Assembly: GCA_963844655.1 (NCBI GenBank)
Contig: CAWJPA010000001.1
Coordinates: 372,001 to 436,000 of the forward strand
Source: JASHPR01 sp963844655
GTDB lineage: Bacteria > Actinomycetota > Actinomycetes > Streptosporangiales > Streptosporangiaceae
Reading direction: 5' to 3'
DNA: 64,000 bases
The translations under genes were made by a program, and so were the position numbers. The notes under the pieces were generated by a model that searched no databases, was not told where the DNA came from, and worked only from the letters and a program-made list of their open reading frames with translations. Positions 26,001 to 33,266 of this stretch are shown here, piece after piece. Positions within the stretch are counted from its first letter, which is position 1. The number at the start of each line of letters is the position of its first letter.

Positions 26001-26544
26001 GCCGCAGTGGCTCGTGCCGACGCAGACGTCGAGCGTGTCGGTGTCGGCCAATGCGACGCTGCCGATCATGTTCGACTTCAGCCCGTTCGCCGGTGATCCT
26101 GACATCGCCAGTGCCAGCAACACCCCCGGGCCGCTGTGCGCGGACACCGCGTCGGCGACGTACACGCCGCCGGGCGGCACCGTCACGGCGGGCGGCTGGT
26201 CGAGCCTGCCCAGCGAGTGCGGGCCGTTCGCCGGCCCGGCCCCCGCCGGCACGCTGAACTCGGTCACGATGACGGCCACGACCAAGGCGTTCGACTCCGC
26301 GGTCACCTCACCCACCGGGGACCTCTGGCTGACCTCCACCAATCCGGCAGCCACGTTCTCACCGGTCGTCATCAACCCGGGCCAGTCCGCCACCGTCAAC
26401 GTGACCATCACGCCGTCCGGCGCGTCGGGCACGACGGTGCATGGCACTCTGTACGTCGATGACTTCGTCAGCGGCGTTCCCCCGTATGGCCAGGGCGCCG
26501 GCGATGAGCTCGCCGGGCTGCCCTACGCCTACACGATCAAGTAA
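23026..26544 (+). CDS. Secreted subtilisin-fold protease with sedolisin-type active site
   Basis: 1172 residues. Signal peptide (RSRVISLIAAAAAVPALVVG, cleavage near Ala43), an I9-like propeptide (about 68-150), then a subtilisin-fold catalytic domain (about 185-555). The Ser is kept: GGTSESSP, Ser493. The S8 Asp position reads IADGLD (Ala232) and the S8 GHGTH motif reads GQGIH (Gln286), so the classical Asp and His are lost. Instead DEAFLD supplies Glu275 and Asp279, spaced as in S53 sedolisins, and VSSGDAG puts Asp389 at the oxyanion position where sedolisins have Asp. Two beta-rich regions and a FN3-like C terminus follow (about 570-1172). Probably an extracellular, perhaps acid-adapted peptidase. 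Confidence 0.85.
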   Translation: MQGRMTGGPLRAHARSRVISLIAAAAAVPALVVGQSAVAVAAPAAQNIATAPMTPALAAQLSKNVNRHVIVIMKSQLVAARVGSAAATARAAQIASDQAPMMGELRDVHASHVKSYRLVNSLAATVSAGEETRLKANPAVAEVIPDVTIHGARPAPSTAPATVHTTAAVTRAAGAPTSLTPNVIPGACGKNGQVQLDPEGLSLMHVDSDNPNAKTARSLGITGAGVKVAWIADGLDPNNVNFIRPDGKSVFDPSVGGDYQDFTGDGPGQITGGDEAFLDANSIAGQGIHVYNVQNFSAQPDPTTCNIRIEGVAPGASLVGLNVFGSFEDTTESNFLEAINYAVQTDHVNVLNESFGSNPFPDVSALDATAQFDNAAVAAGVTVTVSSGDAGTTNTIGSPSTDPNVISVGGSTDDRFYAQTNYAAARYFATSGWLNNNISALSSGGFNEGGGTVSLVAPAELSFASCSTDTAIYTECTNFAGQPSPVEEAGGTSESSPLTAGAAALVIQAYRKTHGGASPSPALVKQILVSTATDIGAPADEQGAGLVNAYKAVQLAESVNGGSRQGATLLKSTSQLSATALPGTTQSWPVTVTNTGSVPQAVSIHGRGFGPEQNAQQGTATLNDATSPQFANYQGLQNNYAVFHFTVPAGQNRLVASDFYPAPAADFVACEVQGLCNARVRMILVDPKGRFASHSFPQGVGNFDTADVVNPAAGKWTGVLFGDVAADGGTNGTVGWQISTQKFASFGSVSPSALLLAPGQSRTVTVSATTPSSPGDASGSVVFRSNLGTGGVSTIPVTLRAEIDPAHGGAFSGSLTGGNGRAPGQGQDQFYEFHVGPGVHNITASVSLANDAADPVGAYLVSPDGDTLGYGQNSLNGTQSLSLSAFTLNPEPGTWTLIVAFAEPTVGNEISEPYTGSVQFNQVSVGAAGLPDSTGTKLAAGTPVTVPVKITNNGKAPEDFFVDPRLNTTESVDLAALAPATNLALPLTVQFPPQWLVPTQTSSVSVSANATLPIMFDFSPFAGDPDIASASNTPGPLCADTASATYTPPGGTVTAGGWSSLPSECGPFAGPAPAGTLNSVTMTATTKAFDSAVTSPTGDLWLTSTNPAATFSPVVINPGQSATVNVTITPSGASGTTVHGTLYVDDFVSGVPPYGQGAGDELAGLPYAYTIK

Positions 26545-26549
26545 CAGCA

Positions 26550-26618
26550 TCCCGCGGGGACTTCCCCGCGGGACGACCGTGGGACCTGCGGCGTCTCCCC
26601 GCAGGTCCCACGGCTTTT
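26550..26618 (+). terminator. Tandem hairpin Rho-independent terminator
   Basis: The first stem is TCCCGCGGGG/CCCCGCGGGA (26550-26559 with 26564-26573, 4-base loop). The second has 14-bp arms at 26578-26591 and 26599-26612 and is followed by GCTTTT, so it can act as an intrinsic terminator for the protease gene just upstream. Confidence 0.8.
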
Positions 26619-26640
26619 AACGGGCGCGCGCCCTGACAGG

Positions 26641-28185
26641 CTAGAACCCGGCCGCGGGCTCGGCCCGCCCGGCCAGCGCGGCCCAGACCGCGCCGCAGGT
26701 GATCGCTGCGGCCAGGACCACCCCGGTGACTGCCACCGCGTGGCCCGAGGTGTGGCGCAGGGCATCGGCGACGGGATGCGCGGGCAGCCGCCCGGCGAGA
26801 TTCAGGTACAGCGTGCCGAACGTGGCCACCCCGGTCACGATCGCGATCTGGATGGTGGTCACGATCAGCCCGCTCGCGTCGGCCGCGTGCTGCACCGGGA
26901 CGCGTACCAGCGCTCTGGTCATCAGCGGGCTGAACGCGGCCGCGCTGGCCCCGCCGAGCCCTGCCAGCGCCAGGTAGAGGCCCAGGCCGCCGCCGCCGCC
27001 CCCGCGCAACGCGGCGGCCACGCCGAGCAGCGCCACCACGTACACGCCGAATCCGGTGATGTTCACCGCATGGTGCGCGCGGGCGGGGAAACGTCGCCAG
27101 GTCAGGCTCACCAGGGCGAACGCCACCCCGGTCGGGGCGAAGGTCAGCGCCGCGCGCAGCGCTGAGTAGCCGAGCGCCTCCTGCAGGTACAGCGTCAGGG
27201 CGAACAGGAAGCCGCTGAACGCGGCCATCACCAGGAACAGCGCCACGATCGAGTCGGCCAGCCCGGGCAGCCGGAGCACCTGCCCGGCCACGATCGGGTG
27301 CCCGCCCCGCCGGGACACGCGCCGCTCAACCACCGCGAACACCCCGATGAGCGCGGCGCTGACAGCCAGGGCAATCCAGCCCCAGACCGGCCAGCCCTCC
27401 TCCTGGCCGAGCACAAGCGGGAGCACGAACGCGAGGACCGCCGGGCCGAGTATGGCCACCCCAGGCAGGTCAAGGCGGCCTGCGGGACCACCCTGGTCCT
27501 GGCCGCGCGCCAGGGGCAGCCAGCGCACCCCGGCCGCCAGCAGCGTGATCCCGATCGGCACGTTGACACCGAACAGCGGCCGCCAGGCCGCGCCGGCCAC
27601 GTCGGCGCTGATCAGCAGCCCGCCGGCGATCTGGCCCAGCAGGGCACCGCAGGCCAGGACCGCCGAGTAGAACGTCATGGCCCGGGCCCGCGCCTCGCCG
27701 CTGAACGACCGCTGGATGAGGCTGAGCACCTGCGGGATCATGAGCGCCGCCCCGGCGCCCTGCAGGAAGCGCAACCCGATCAGCTGGTCAGCCGACCCGG
27801 CCAGCCCGCAGCCGAGCGAGGCGAGCGTGAACACCGCGGTGCCGGTGAGGAACATCCGGGCGTAACCGAGAATCGCGCCCAGGCGGGCCCCGGTGACCAG
27901 CAGCACCGCGTAGGCGATGGTGTACCCGGCCACGATGAGCTGCAGGCTCGCGCCTGACGCGTGCAGGTGACTGCGAATGGTGGGCAGCCCGACGTTGACG
28001 ATGAACACGTCGATGACCGCCATCAGCTGGCCGATGAGAATGATCGCGAGCAGCGCTCCCGGCCGGGCGGTCCGGCCTGGGCGGTACGGGATCCCGTCGC
28101 GGCGGTCGGCGGCTGCCGCCGTGTGGCCGGGCCCAGGGCCGGCGGGCCGCGTGCCCGCCGGCTGAGTGACTGTTGTATCTGTCAT
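26641..28185 (-). CDS. MFS drug exporter, DHA2 (14-TM, EmrB/QacA-type)
   Basis: 514 residues. A 40-residue cytoplasmic N terminus is followed by about 14 hydrophobic helices. LMAVIDVFIVNVGLPTI is the DHA2 TM1 signature, GARLGAILGYARMFL is motif A between TM2 and TM3, and LRFLQGAGAALMIP is the TM4-5 antiporter region (motif C-like). Proton-driven efflux of hydrophobic compounds is expected. The upstream 78 bp hold two direct copies of a 12-bp element that could bind a repressor. Convergent with the protease gene across the terminator. Confidence 0.9.
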   Translation of the reverse strand: MTDTTVTQPAGTRPAGPGPGHTAAAADRRDGIPYRPGRTARPGALLAIILIGQLMAVIDVFIVNVGLPTIRSHLHASGASLQLIVAGYTIAYAVLLVTGARLGAILGYARMFLTGTAVFTLASLGCGLAGSADQLIGLRFLQGAGAALMIPQVLSLIQRSFSGEARARAMTFYSAVLACGALLGQIAGGLLISADVAGAAWRPLFGVNVPIGITLLAAGVRWLPLARGQDQGGPAGRLDLPGVAILGPAVLAFVLPLVLGQEEGWPVWGWIALAVSAALIGVFAVVERRVSRRGGHPIVAGQVLRLPGLADSIVALFLVMAAFSGFLFALTLYLQEALGYSALRAALTFAPTGVAFALVSLTWRRFPARAHHAVNITGFGVYVVALLGVAAALRGGGGGGLGLYLALAGLGGASAAAFSPLMTRALVRVPVQHAADASGLIVTTIQIAIVTGVATFGTLYLNLAGRLPAHPVADALRHTSGHAVAVTGVVLAAAITCGAVWAALAGRAEPAAGF

Positions 28186-28213
28186 GCATCCAGCGTGCGA
28201 CGGCCGCTAGCCA

Positions 28214-28248
28214 GGTACTGAGAGCCTGGTTATCCCGGTACTGACAGC
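28214..28248. repeat. Two direct repeats upstream of the MFS gene
   Basis: GGTACTGAGAGC (28214-28225) and GGTACTGACAGC (28237-28248) match at 11 of 12 bases and start 23 bp apart, about two helical turns. The first also lies in a CCAGG...CCTGG palindrome. They occupy the short gap before the exporter start and may be operator half sites. Confidence 0.5.
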
Positions 28249-28263
28249 ACCTGGCAGTCCCGG

Positions 28264-28821
28264 CTAGCGGGCGCCCGCCCGCCCCTGGACCAGGCCGTAG
28301 CCGATCGCGTCGTCTACGGTGAGGGAGCGGCCGCGCCTGGCGTCGGCCCGGATCTCGTCCACCTCGCGGCCGGTGACATCGGCCAGCCTCAGGTAGAGCG
28401 CATCCATCATCGCCCGGACCTGCTCCTCGTGCGACGCCAGCGACGTGGCGGACCCCTCGAAGTCCAGGCGCGGCTCGGACAGCGTGAACACCGCGTTCGG
28501 GTAGGCGCGCCGCTGCGTGGCGGCGGCCAGCACGCCGAGTGCCGGGCCGCCGATCTGGCCGCCCGCGTACGCGTGCACCGGCACGCGGAGCACATCCAGG
28601 ACGCCCATCACGGTCAGGGCCGCGGCCAGCTCGGCGCTCAGGCCCTGCACCTCGAGACGGATCGGCTCGTTGCGCTCCGCGTCCAGGGTGAGCAGCTGGG
28701 CGCACAGGCTGGTCGCGGCCTCGCCGTCGAGCTCGCCGTGCACCATCACGATCCGCCGCTCAAACAGGCCCTCGTACACCCGGCCCGGCCACGGGGACGA
28801 GTCAGCCGCTGAAGGAACCAT
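28264..28821 (-). CDS. ClpP-like protein lacking catalytic residues
   Basis: 185 residues from ATG 28821 (AGGGAG 11 bases upstream; a GTG at 28833 would add four residues). The fold follows ClpP throughout: LFERRIVMVHGELDGEAA, LCAQLLTLDAE, LTVMGVLDVLRVPVHAY, then GGQIGGPALG and YPNAVFTLSEP. At the ClpP GQAASM site the Ser is Gly92, and at IHQP the catalytic His is Ser115; the Asp region (RRGRSLTVDDA) also lacks the usual Asp. It overlaps the XRE gene by 20 bp and is probably translationally coupled. A structural or adaptor role in a Clp ring is the likely alternative to proteolysis. Confidence 0.85.
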   Translation of the reverse strand: MVPSAADSSPWPGRVYEGLFERRIVMVHGELDGEAATSLCAQLLTLDAERNEPIRLEVQGLSAELAAALTVMGVLDVLRVPVHAYAGGQIGGPALGVLAAATQRRAYPNAVFTLSEPRLDFEGSATSLASHEEQVRAMMDALYLRLADVTGREVDEIRADARRGRSLTVDDAIGYGLVQGRAGAR

Positions 28822-29158
28822 GCCCAGATGCACTCCCTCGTCCTGGCGTCACGGAACCCTGCAGCCGCCAGTTGATCTCGCAGCCGACCGCGGCGGCGTA
28901 GCGTTCCAGCGTCGACGCGCGCGCATCCGCCTCGCCCGACTCCAGCCGGGCCACCGCTGACTGGGAGGTGCCCATGCGGGCCGCTACCGCGGTCTGGGAA
29001 AGCCCGGCGGCCTGCCGCTCGGTGGTCAGGTCCGTGACCAGGCGGCGGCGGTCCTGGGCCATCCGGCGCAGGGCCATCTCCCGGAAGCCGGGCAGCAGCG
29101 GCAGCTGCTCACCAGGCTCGGCCCCGTCCCGGCCCGGCGGGATGTCGGCACCATCCAT
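28802..29158 (-). CDS. XRE-family transcriptional regulator
   Basis: 118 residues. The central region has a Cro/C1 helix-turn-helix: RQAAGLSQTAVAARMGTSQSAVARLE, preceded by a helix (FREMALRRMAQDRRRLV) and followed by TLERYAAAVGCEINWRL. This resembles HigA-type antitoxin/regulator architecture, but no toxin gene adjoins it; instead a ClpP-like gene overlaps its end. A perfect palindrome lies 10-31 bp before its start, suggesting autoregulation. Confidence 0.88.
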   Translation of the reverse strand: MDGADIPPGRDGAEPGEQLPLLPGFREMALRRMAQDRRRLVTDLTTERQAAGLSQTAVAARMGTSQSAVARLESGEADARASTLERYAAAVGCEINWRLQGSVTPGRGSASGHGSFSG

Positions 29159-29167
29159 ACGCTCAAA

Positions 29168-29189
29168 GGTATCTCATATTTGAGATACC
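29168..29189. promoter_or_regulatory. Palindromic operator upstream of the XRE gene
   Basis: Arms GGTATCTCA (29168-29176) and TGAGATACC (29181-29189) are perfect complements around TATT. It sits ten bases upstream of the XRE start codon on the minus strand, a usual place for autorepression by an XRE dimer. The A/T content also allows a -10 box within it. Confidence 0.65.
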
Positions 29190-29224
29190 CGGGCGGCCGG
29201 GTCAGAGGATACGGGCGGTGTCCT

Positions 29225-30739
29225 TCAGCGCGCCGCGCCTTGTGGCGCCCGGCGGGGCCGCTGCGGATGCCGGCGGCGTCTCGAGGACGGTGATGGCGGC
29301 GAGCCAGGTGAGCCCGGTGCGGCGGAAGCGGGGACCTGGGCGGCGGGCGGGGCGACGGGTGTACCCGATGTCGCGAGCTGCCTGACCACGTCGTGCCCGA
29401 CCTGCACGTGATGGGTGGCCGGAGTGACACCGGCCGCGTCGTGCAGCCGCTCGATCTCCCTGACCTGTCCCTGCTCGGCCAGCGCGATGACCATGCCGGA
29501 CGCTCCTGCCCTGGCCGTGCGCCCGGAGCGGTGCAGGTAGTCCTTGTGGTCGTTCGGGGGGTCGAAGTGAACGACAAGCTCGACGTCGTCCACGTGGATC
29601 CCGCGGGCGGCGACGTTCGTGGCGACCAGGACCCGCGGGCGTCCGGCCGCGAAGCCCGCCAGGGCCCGCTGCCGCTGGTTCTGGTTCAGGTTGCCATGGA
29701 TCGCCGTGGCCTCGACGCCAGCCCGGCCGAGCTGCCTGGCCAGACGATCCGCGCCGTGTTTGGTGCGGACGAAGAACAGAGTGCGCGCCGGGCGGCTGGC
29801 GATCTCCGCTGCGACAGGCACCTTGTCCGCGGCGGACACAACGAGGACGCTGTGCTCAGTCGTGCCGTCCTCGATCCCTTCCGCCGGGACAGCGTGCAGC
29901 GTGGGATCGCTGAGGTACGCGGCCACCAGCCGGCCGACGCCGCGGTCCAGGGTCGCCGAGAACAGCATCCGCTGCCCGCCGGCGGGCGTCGCATCGAGGA
30001 TCCGGGTCACGGAGGGGAGGAAGCCGAGGTCGGCCATATGGTCCGCCTCGTCGATCACCGTGATCTCAATGCCGTCGAGTGTGGCGGCTTGGCGGTCGAG
30101 CAGGTCTATCAGCCGGCCGGGCGTCGCGACCACGATGTCGACACCCCGCCGCATCCGCTCGATCTGGCGCCCGATCGACACCCCGCCGTAGACCGTGGTG
30201 ACAGTCACGCCGAGCGGCTGGCCGAGCGGCGTGAGCACATCGGCGACCTGACAGGCGAGTTCGCGGGTCGGCACGAGAACCAGGGCCCGGGGCGCTTTCT
30301 CCCGCCGCCGGGTTGGCGCGGCCGCGAGCCGGGCCAGCATCGGCAGGCCGAAGGCCAGCGTCTTGCCCGAGCCGGTCTGCGCGCGGCCGAGGATGTCGCG
30401 GCCGGCCAGTGCGTCAGGAAGCGCGCGGGCCTGGATTGCAAACGGTGTGTCGATGCCGCGCACCGCCAGCGCGGCGACCAGCCGGTCGGGGAGGCCGAGC
30501 TCGCGGAAAGTCGTTTCCGGCGGCGGCGGGGTCGCCGCGGCGGCAGCCAGGGCACGGTCGAGTTCGGCGTGCGGCCCATTGGGCGCAGCGGCAGGCCGGC
30601 CGTGGGTGACCGGCCGTGCCGACCTCGCGGAGCGGGCGGGCCGGGCCGAGCGGGCGGGCCGGCCCGCCCGGGCCGCTTCGGCGGGCCGGGCCGGGTGCTG
30701 CCGTGCTGGCGCGCGGCGACGCCGGGAGTTGTGGGGCAT
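29225..30739 (-). CDS. DEAD-box ATP-dependent RNA helicase
   Basis: 504 residues from ATG 30739. A basic Arg/Ala/Pro N-terminal tail precedes a complete two-domain DEAD-box core. Motifs in order: TFRELGLPDRLVAAL (Q-motif region), AQTGSGKT (motif I), VPTRELA (Ia), TPGR (Ib), IDEADHMADLGF (II; DEAD), FSATL (III, SAT), then HGNLNQNQR, RVLVATNVAARGIHV (V) and HRSGRTARAG (VI). The C-terminal tail is Pro/Arg-rich, typical of RhlE-like helicases in actinobacteria. Expected to unwind RNA structure in the cytoplasm, for example during cold adaptation. Confidence 0.93.
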   Translation of the reverse strand: MPHNSRRRRAPARQHPARPAEAARAGRPARSARPARSARSARPVTHGRPAAAPNGPHAELDRALAAAAATPPPPETTFRELGLPDRLVAALAVRGIDTPFAIQARALPDALAGRDILGRAQTGSGKTLAFGLPMLARLAAAPTRRREKAPRALVLVPTRELACQVADVLTPLGQPLGVTVTTVYGGVSIGRQIERMRRGVDIVVATPGRLIDLLDRQAATLDGIEITVIDEADHMADLGFLPSVTRILDATPAGGQRMLFSATLDRGVGRLVAAYLSDPTLHAVPAEGIEDGTTEHSVLVVSAADKVPVAAEIASRPARTLFFVRTKHGADRLARQLGRAGVEATAIHGNLNQNQRQRALAGFAAGRPRVLVATNVAARGIHVDDVELVVHFDPPNDHKDYLHRSGRTARAGASGMVIALAEQGQVREIERLHDAAGVTPATHHVQVGHDVVRQLATSGTPVAPPAAQVPASAAPGSPGSPPSPSSRRRRHPQRPRRAPQGAAR

Positions 30740-30981
30740 GAGCGAAGACCATCTCCATCGGTGGCTCGTGGGCCGCGTCGTGCTCAGAGATGTCAACGAC
30801 AGCGGTGGCCAGGGGCTCACCGGGAGGCGGACTGCTCACACAAGCGACCACGCGGGCTGCTCGCCCGCGGGAGTAGTGGCCCGAAACGCGCCACCATTGA
30901 GCACAACTCTAACAGCACGCGCGTTGTTCCGCCTGGCGGTGGCCGTCCTGGGGACCGGTCGATAAGACCCAGCGGGCAGGT

Positions 30982-31413
30982 TCAGGGCGCCGAGGTGCCG
31001 GTGCGGCCGTAGCGGTCCTCGAGCCTGACCACGTCCTCGCGCCAGCCGGGCTCCGCCGAGGACGCCTCGGCGAAGACCAGATCGGAGATCGCCGTCACGC
31101 GGTGCAGCACGCCCGCGGGCAGGTGGATCGTGTCGCCCGGCCCGAAACGCTCGTCGGCCAGCCGGTCGGCGGCCGGGCCATGCTGGATCAGCGCCTCGCC
31201 GGACAGCACGCTGATCGTCTCTTCCTTCTCCCGGTGGTACTGCAGGCTGAGCGACCCCCCGGTGTTGACGTGGATGACCTTCCCGACGTATTTGCCGTCG
31301 ACGGCGGCGAAGATCAGTTCATAGCCCCACGGCTTGTCCTGGCGCGCCGCGCGATAGATGTCGGCTTGCGGGACTGATGTGGCGGCGTCATTAGCGTTCG
31401 ACGCTGTGGTCAC
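30982..31413 (-). CDS. Cupin-domain protein, mannose-6-phosphate isomerase/GDP-mannose type
   Basis: 143 residues from GTG 31413, 5 bases after GGAGG. A single cupin barrel with KPWGYELIF, GGSLSLQYHREKEET and GDTIHLPAGVLHRVTA, the pattern of the C-terminal domain of type II phosphomannose isomerases, where His and Glu bind metal. It lacks the nucleotidyltransferase domain of the bifunctional enzyme. A stand-alone sugar-phosphate isomerase or sugar-binding cupin is likely. Confidence 0.82.
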   Translation of the reverse strand: MTTASNANDAATSVPQADIYRAARQDKPWGYELIFAAVDGKYVGKVIHVNTGGSLSLQYHREKEETISVLSGEALIQHGPAADRLADERFGPGDTIHLPAGVLHRVTAISDLVFAEASSAEPGWREDVVRLEDRYGRTGTSAP

Positions 31414-31459
31414 TGCCACCTCCAAGGTTCACGGTCGGTTCCGGGCCCCGGGCATGATC

Positions 31460-32683
31460 CTACGGTTGCCGGGTGGCCGGCCGGTGCCCGTCCCCGCTGC
31501 CGGTCCAGGCGGCCAGGCGCGCTCCGGCTTCGCGCAGCGTCTCGAGCCGCTTGGGGAACGAGAACCGCAGCCGCGCCGCGCCGAGCTCCGGCCGGCTGTA
31601 GAACGACGATCCTGGCACGGTGGCCACCCGGGCCTCGGCGACCATGGCCCGCGCCGCGGCGACGTCGTTGCCGAACCCGAGCACTGACGAATCGGTCATC
31701 GTGTAGTACGCGCCGGCCGGCCAGATCGGGCGCAGCCCGGCCCGCTCGAGTATCCCGAGCATCAGCTCACGCCGCTCGGCGTAGTCGGCCGCGAGCTGCT
31801 TGTAGTAGCCGTCGGGCAGCCGCACCGCGAGCTCGCCGGCCTCCTGCAGCGGCGCGGGCGCGCCCACGGTGAGAAAGTCGTGCACCCGCCGGATCGCGTC
31901 GGTCAGCTCCGGCGGGGCGATCGTCCAGCCCACCCGCCAGCCGGTCACCGAGTAGCTCTTGGACAGCGCGCTGATGGTCACCGACCGGTTTTCCAGGCCG
32001 GGAACCGTGGCGATCGGGATGTGCCGTGCCCCGTCGTAGGTGATGTGCTCGTAGATCTCGTCCGAGACGGCGATCACGTCATGCTTCTGGCAGAGGCGGG
32101 CGATCACCGCCAGCTCCTCGGCGGTGAACACCTTGCCCGTGGGGTTGCCCGGGTTGTTCAGGATGATGAGCCGGGTCCGGTCGCTGAAGGCGGCAGCCAG
32201 CTCAGCCTCGTCGAACGTCCAGTCCGGCTCGTGCAGCGTGACATAGCGCGGCACCGCACCCGCGATGATCGCGTCGGCGCCGTAGTTCTCGTAGAACGGC
32301 TCGAACACCACCACCTCGTCGCCCGGGTCGGCGATGCCGATGACCGTGGCGGCCATGGCCTCGGTCGCGCCGCAGGTGACGCAGACCTCGCGCTCCGGGT
32401 CGAACCGCATTCCGTAGAAGCGGTGGTACTTCTCGGCCAGCGCCTCCCGCAGCGACGTCGCCCCCCAGGTGATCGGGTACTGGTTCACGTCGGCTTCAAT
32501 CGCGGCGCAGGCTGCGCGCTTGATCACGTCAGGGGCGGGGAAGTCAGGGAACCCCTGGGCCAGGTTGATGGCGTCGTGGTCCAGGGCGAGCCTGGTCATC
32601 TCCCGGATGACCGACTCGGTGAGCGCCGCCGCCTTGCTGGACGTGCGGAGAACGAGTGGGGTAGCGCCGGTGCCTGTGTCCAT
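31460..32683 (-). CDS. PLP-dependent class I aminotransferase
   Basis: 407 residues, fold type I. INLAQGFPDFPAP and QYPITWGATSLREAL are typical of the aspartate/kynurenine aminotransferase group; LNNPGNPTGKVF and VSDEIYEHITY bind the cofactor; the Schiff-base Lys is in SALSKSYSVTGWRVGW. GAARLRFSFPK contains the substrate-carboxylate Arg. Five bases separate it from gluconokinase upstream, so they may be cotranscribed. Substrate not determined; methionine, glutamine or N-succinyl-diaminopimelate transamination are options in this subgroup. Confidence 0.9.
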   Translation of the reverse strand: MDTGTGATPLVLRTSSKAAALTESVIREMTRLALDHDAINLAQGFPDFPAPDVIKRAACAAIEADVNQYPITWGATSLREALAEKYHRFYGMRFDPEREVCVTCGATEAMAATVIGIADPGDEVVVFEPFYENYGADAIIAGAVPRYVTLHEPDWTFDEAELAAAFSDRTRLIILNNPGNPTGKVFTAEELAVIARLCQKHDVIAVSDEIYEHITYDGARHIPIATVPGLENRSVTISALSKSYSVTGWRVGWTIAPPELTDAIRRVHDFLTVGAPAPLQEAGELAVRLPDGYYKQLAADYAERRELMLGILERAGLRPIWPAGAYYTMTDSSVLGFGNDVAAARAMVAEARVATVPGSSFYSRPELGAARLRFSFPKRLETLREAGARLAAWTGSGDGHRPATRQP

Positions 32684-32687
32684 CCCG

Positions 32688-33221
32688 TTATTCTGCGTCG
32701 GACCGGTGCGGCGCCGGCCCGCCGGGTCCCAGCCCCAGCCGCTCGATGATCTCAGCGGCCAGCTGATCCGGCTGGTGAATGGTGTCGAAGACCAGCACCC
32801 GCGGCTCGCCCTGCGGCGGGTCGAGCTCGGCGAACTGGCTGTCCATGAGCTTCGCGCTGAAGAAGTGGCCGTGCCTGGCGGCCAGCCTGGCGTGCGCCAG
32901 GTCCCGGCTGACCTCCAGAAACACCATCCAAACCTCGGGCCTGCCGGCCAGCAGTTCGTCCCGGTAGCTCCGCTTCAGGGCCGAGCATCCGGCTACCGCC
33001 GACTCGCCCGCGGCGATCCGTTCATCCATCCAGGCGCTGATCGCGTCCAGCCACGGCCGCCGGTCGGCGTCGGTGAGCGGGACCCCGGACCGCATCTTGG
33101 CGACGTTGGCCGGCGAATGGAACGAGTCGGCGTCGACAAAACGCCAGCCGAGCCGGTTCGCCACTATGACGCCGACCGTCGACTTGCCGCTTCCGGCCAC
33201 CCCGCCCACCATCACGATCAT
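32688..33221 (-). CDS. gntK: Gluconokinase
   Basis: 177 residues, the usual size for GntK. GGVAGSGKSTVG is the P loop, followed by FVDADSFHSPANVAKMRSG and PLTDADRRPWLDAI, both family signatures, then CSALKRSYRDELL and LAARHGHFFSAKLMDSQF. Converts gluconate to 6-phosphogluconate for the pentose phosphate pathway. Gluconate permease or dehydrogenase genes are not adjacent. Confidence 0.92.
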   Translation of the reverse strand: MIVMVGGVAGSGKSTVGVIVANRLGWRFVDADSFHSPANVAKMRSGVPLTDADRRPWLDAISAWMDERIAAGESAVAGCSALKRSYRDELLAGRPEVWMVFLEVSRDLAHARLAARHGHFFSAKLMDSQFAELDPPQGEPRVLVFDTIHQPDQLAAEIIERLGLGPGGPAPHRSDAE

Positions 33222-33266
33222 TTCCCGGGAAGCATAACCGGGGCGCCGGCGGCCGCGTTCGGCCGC

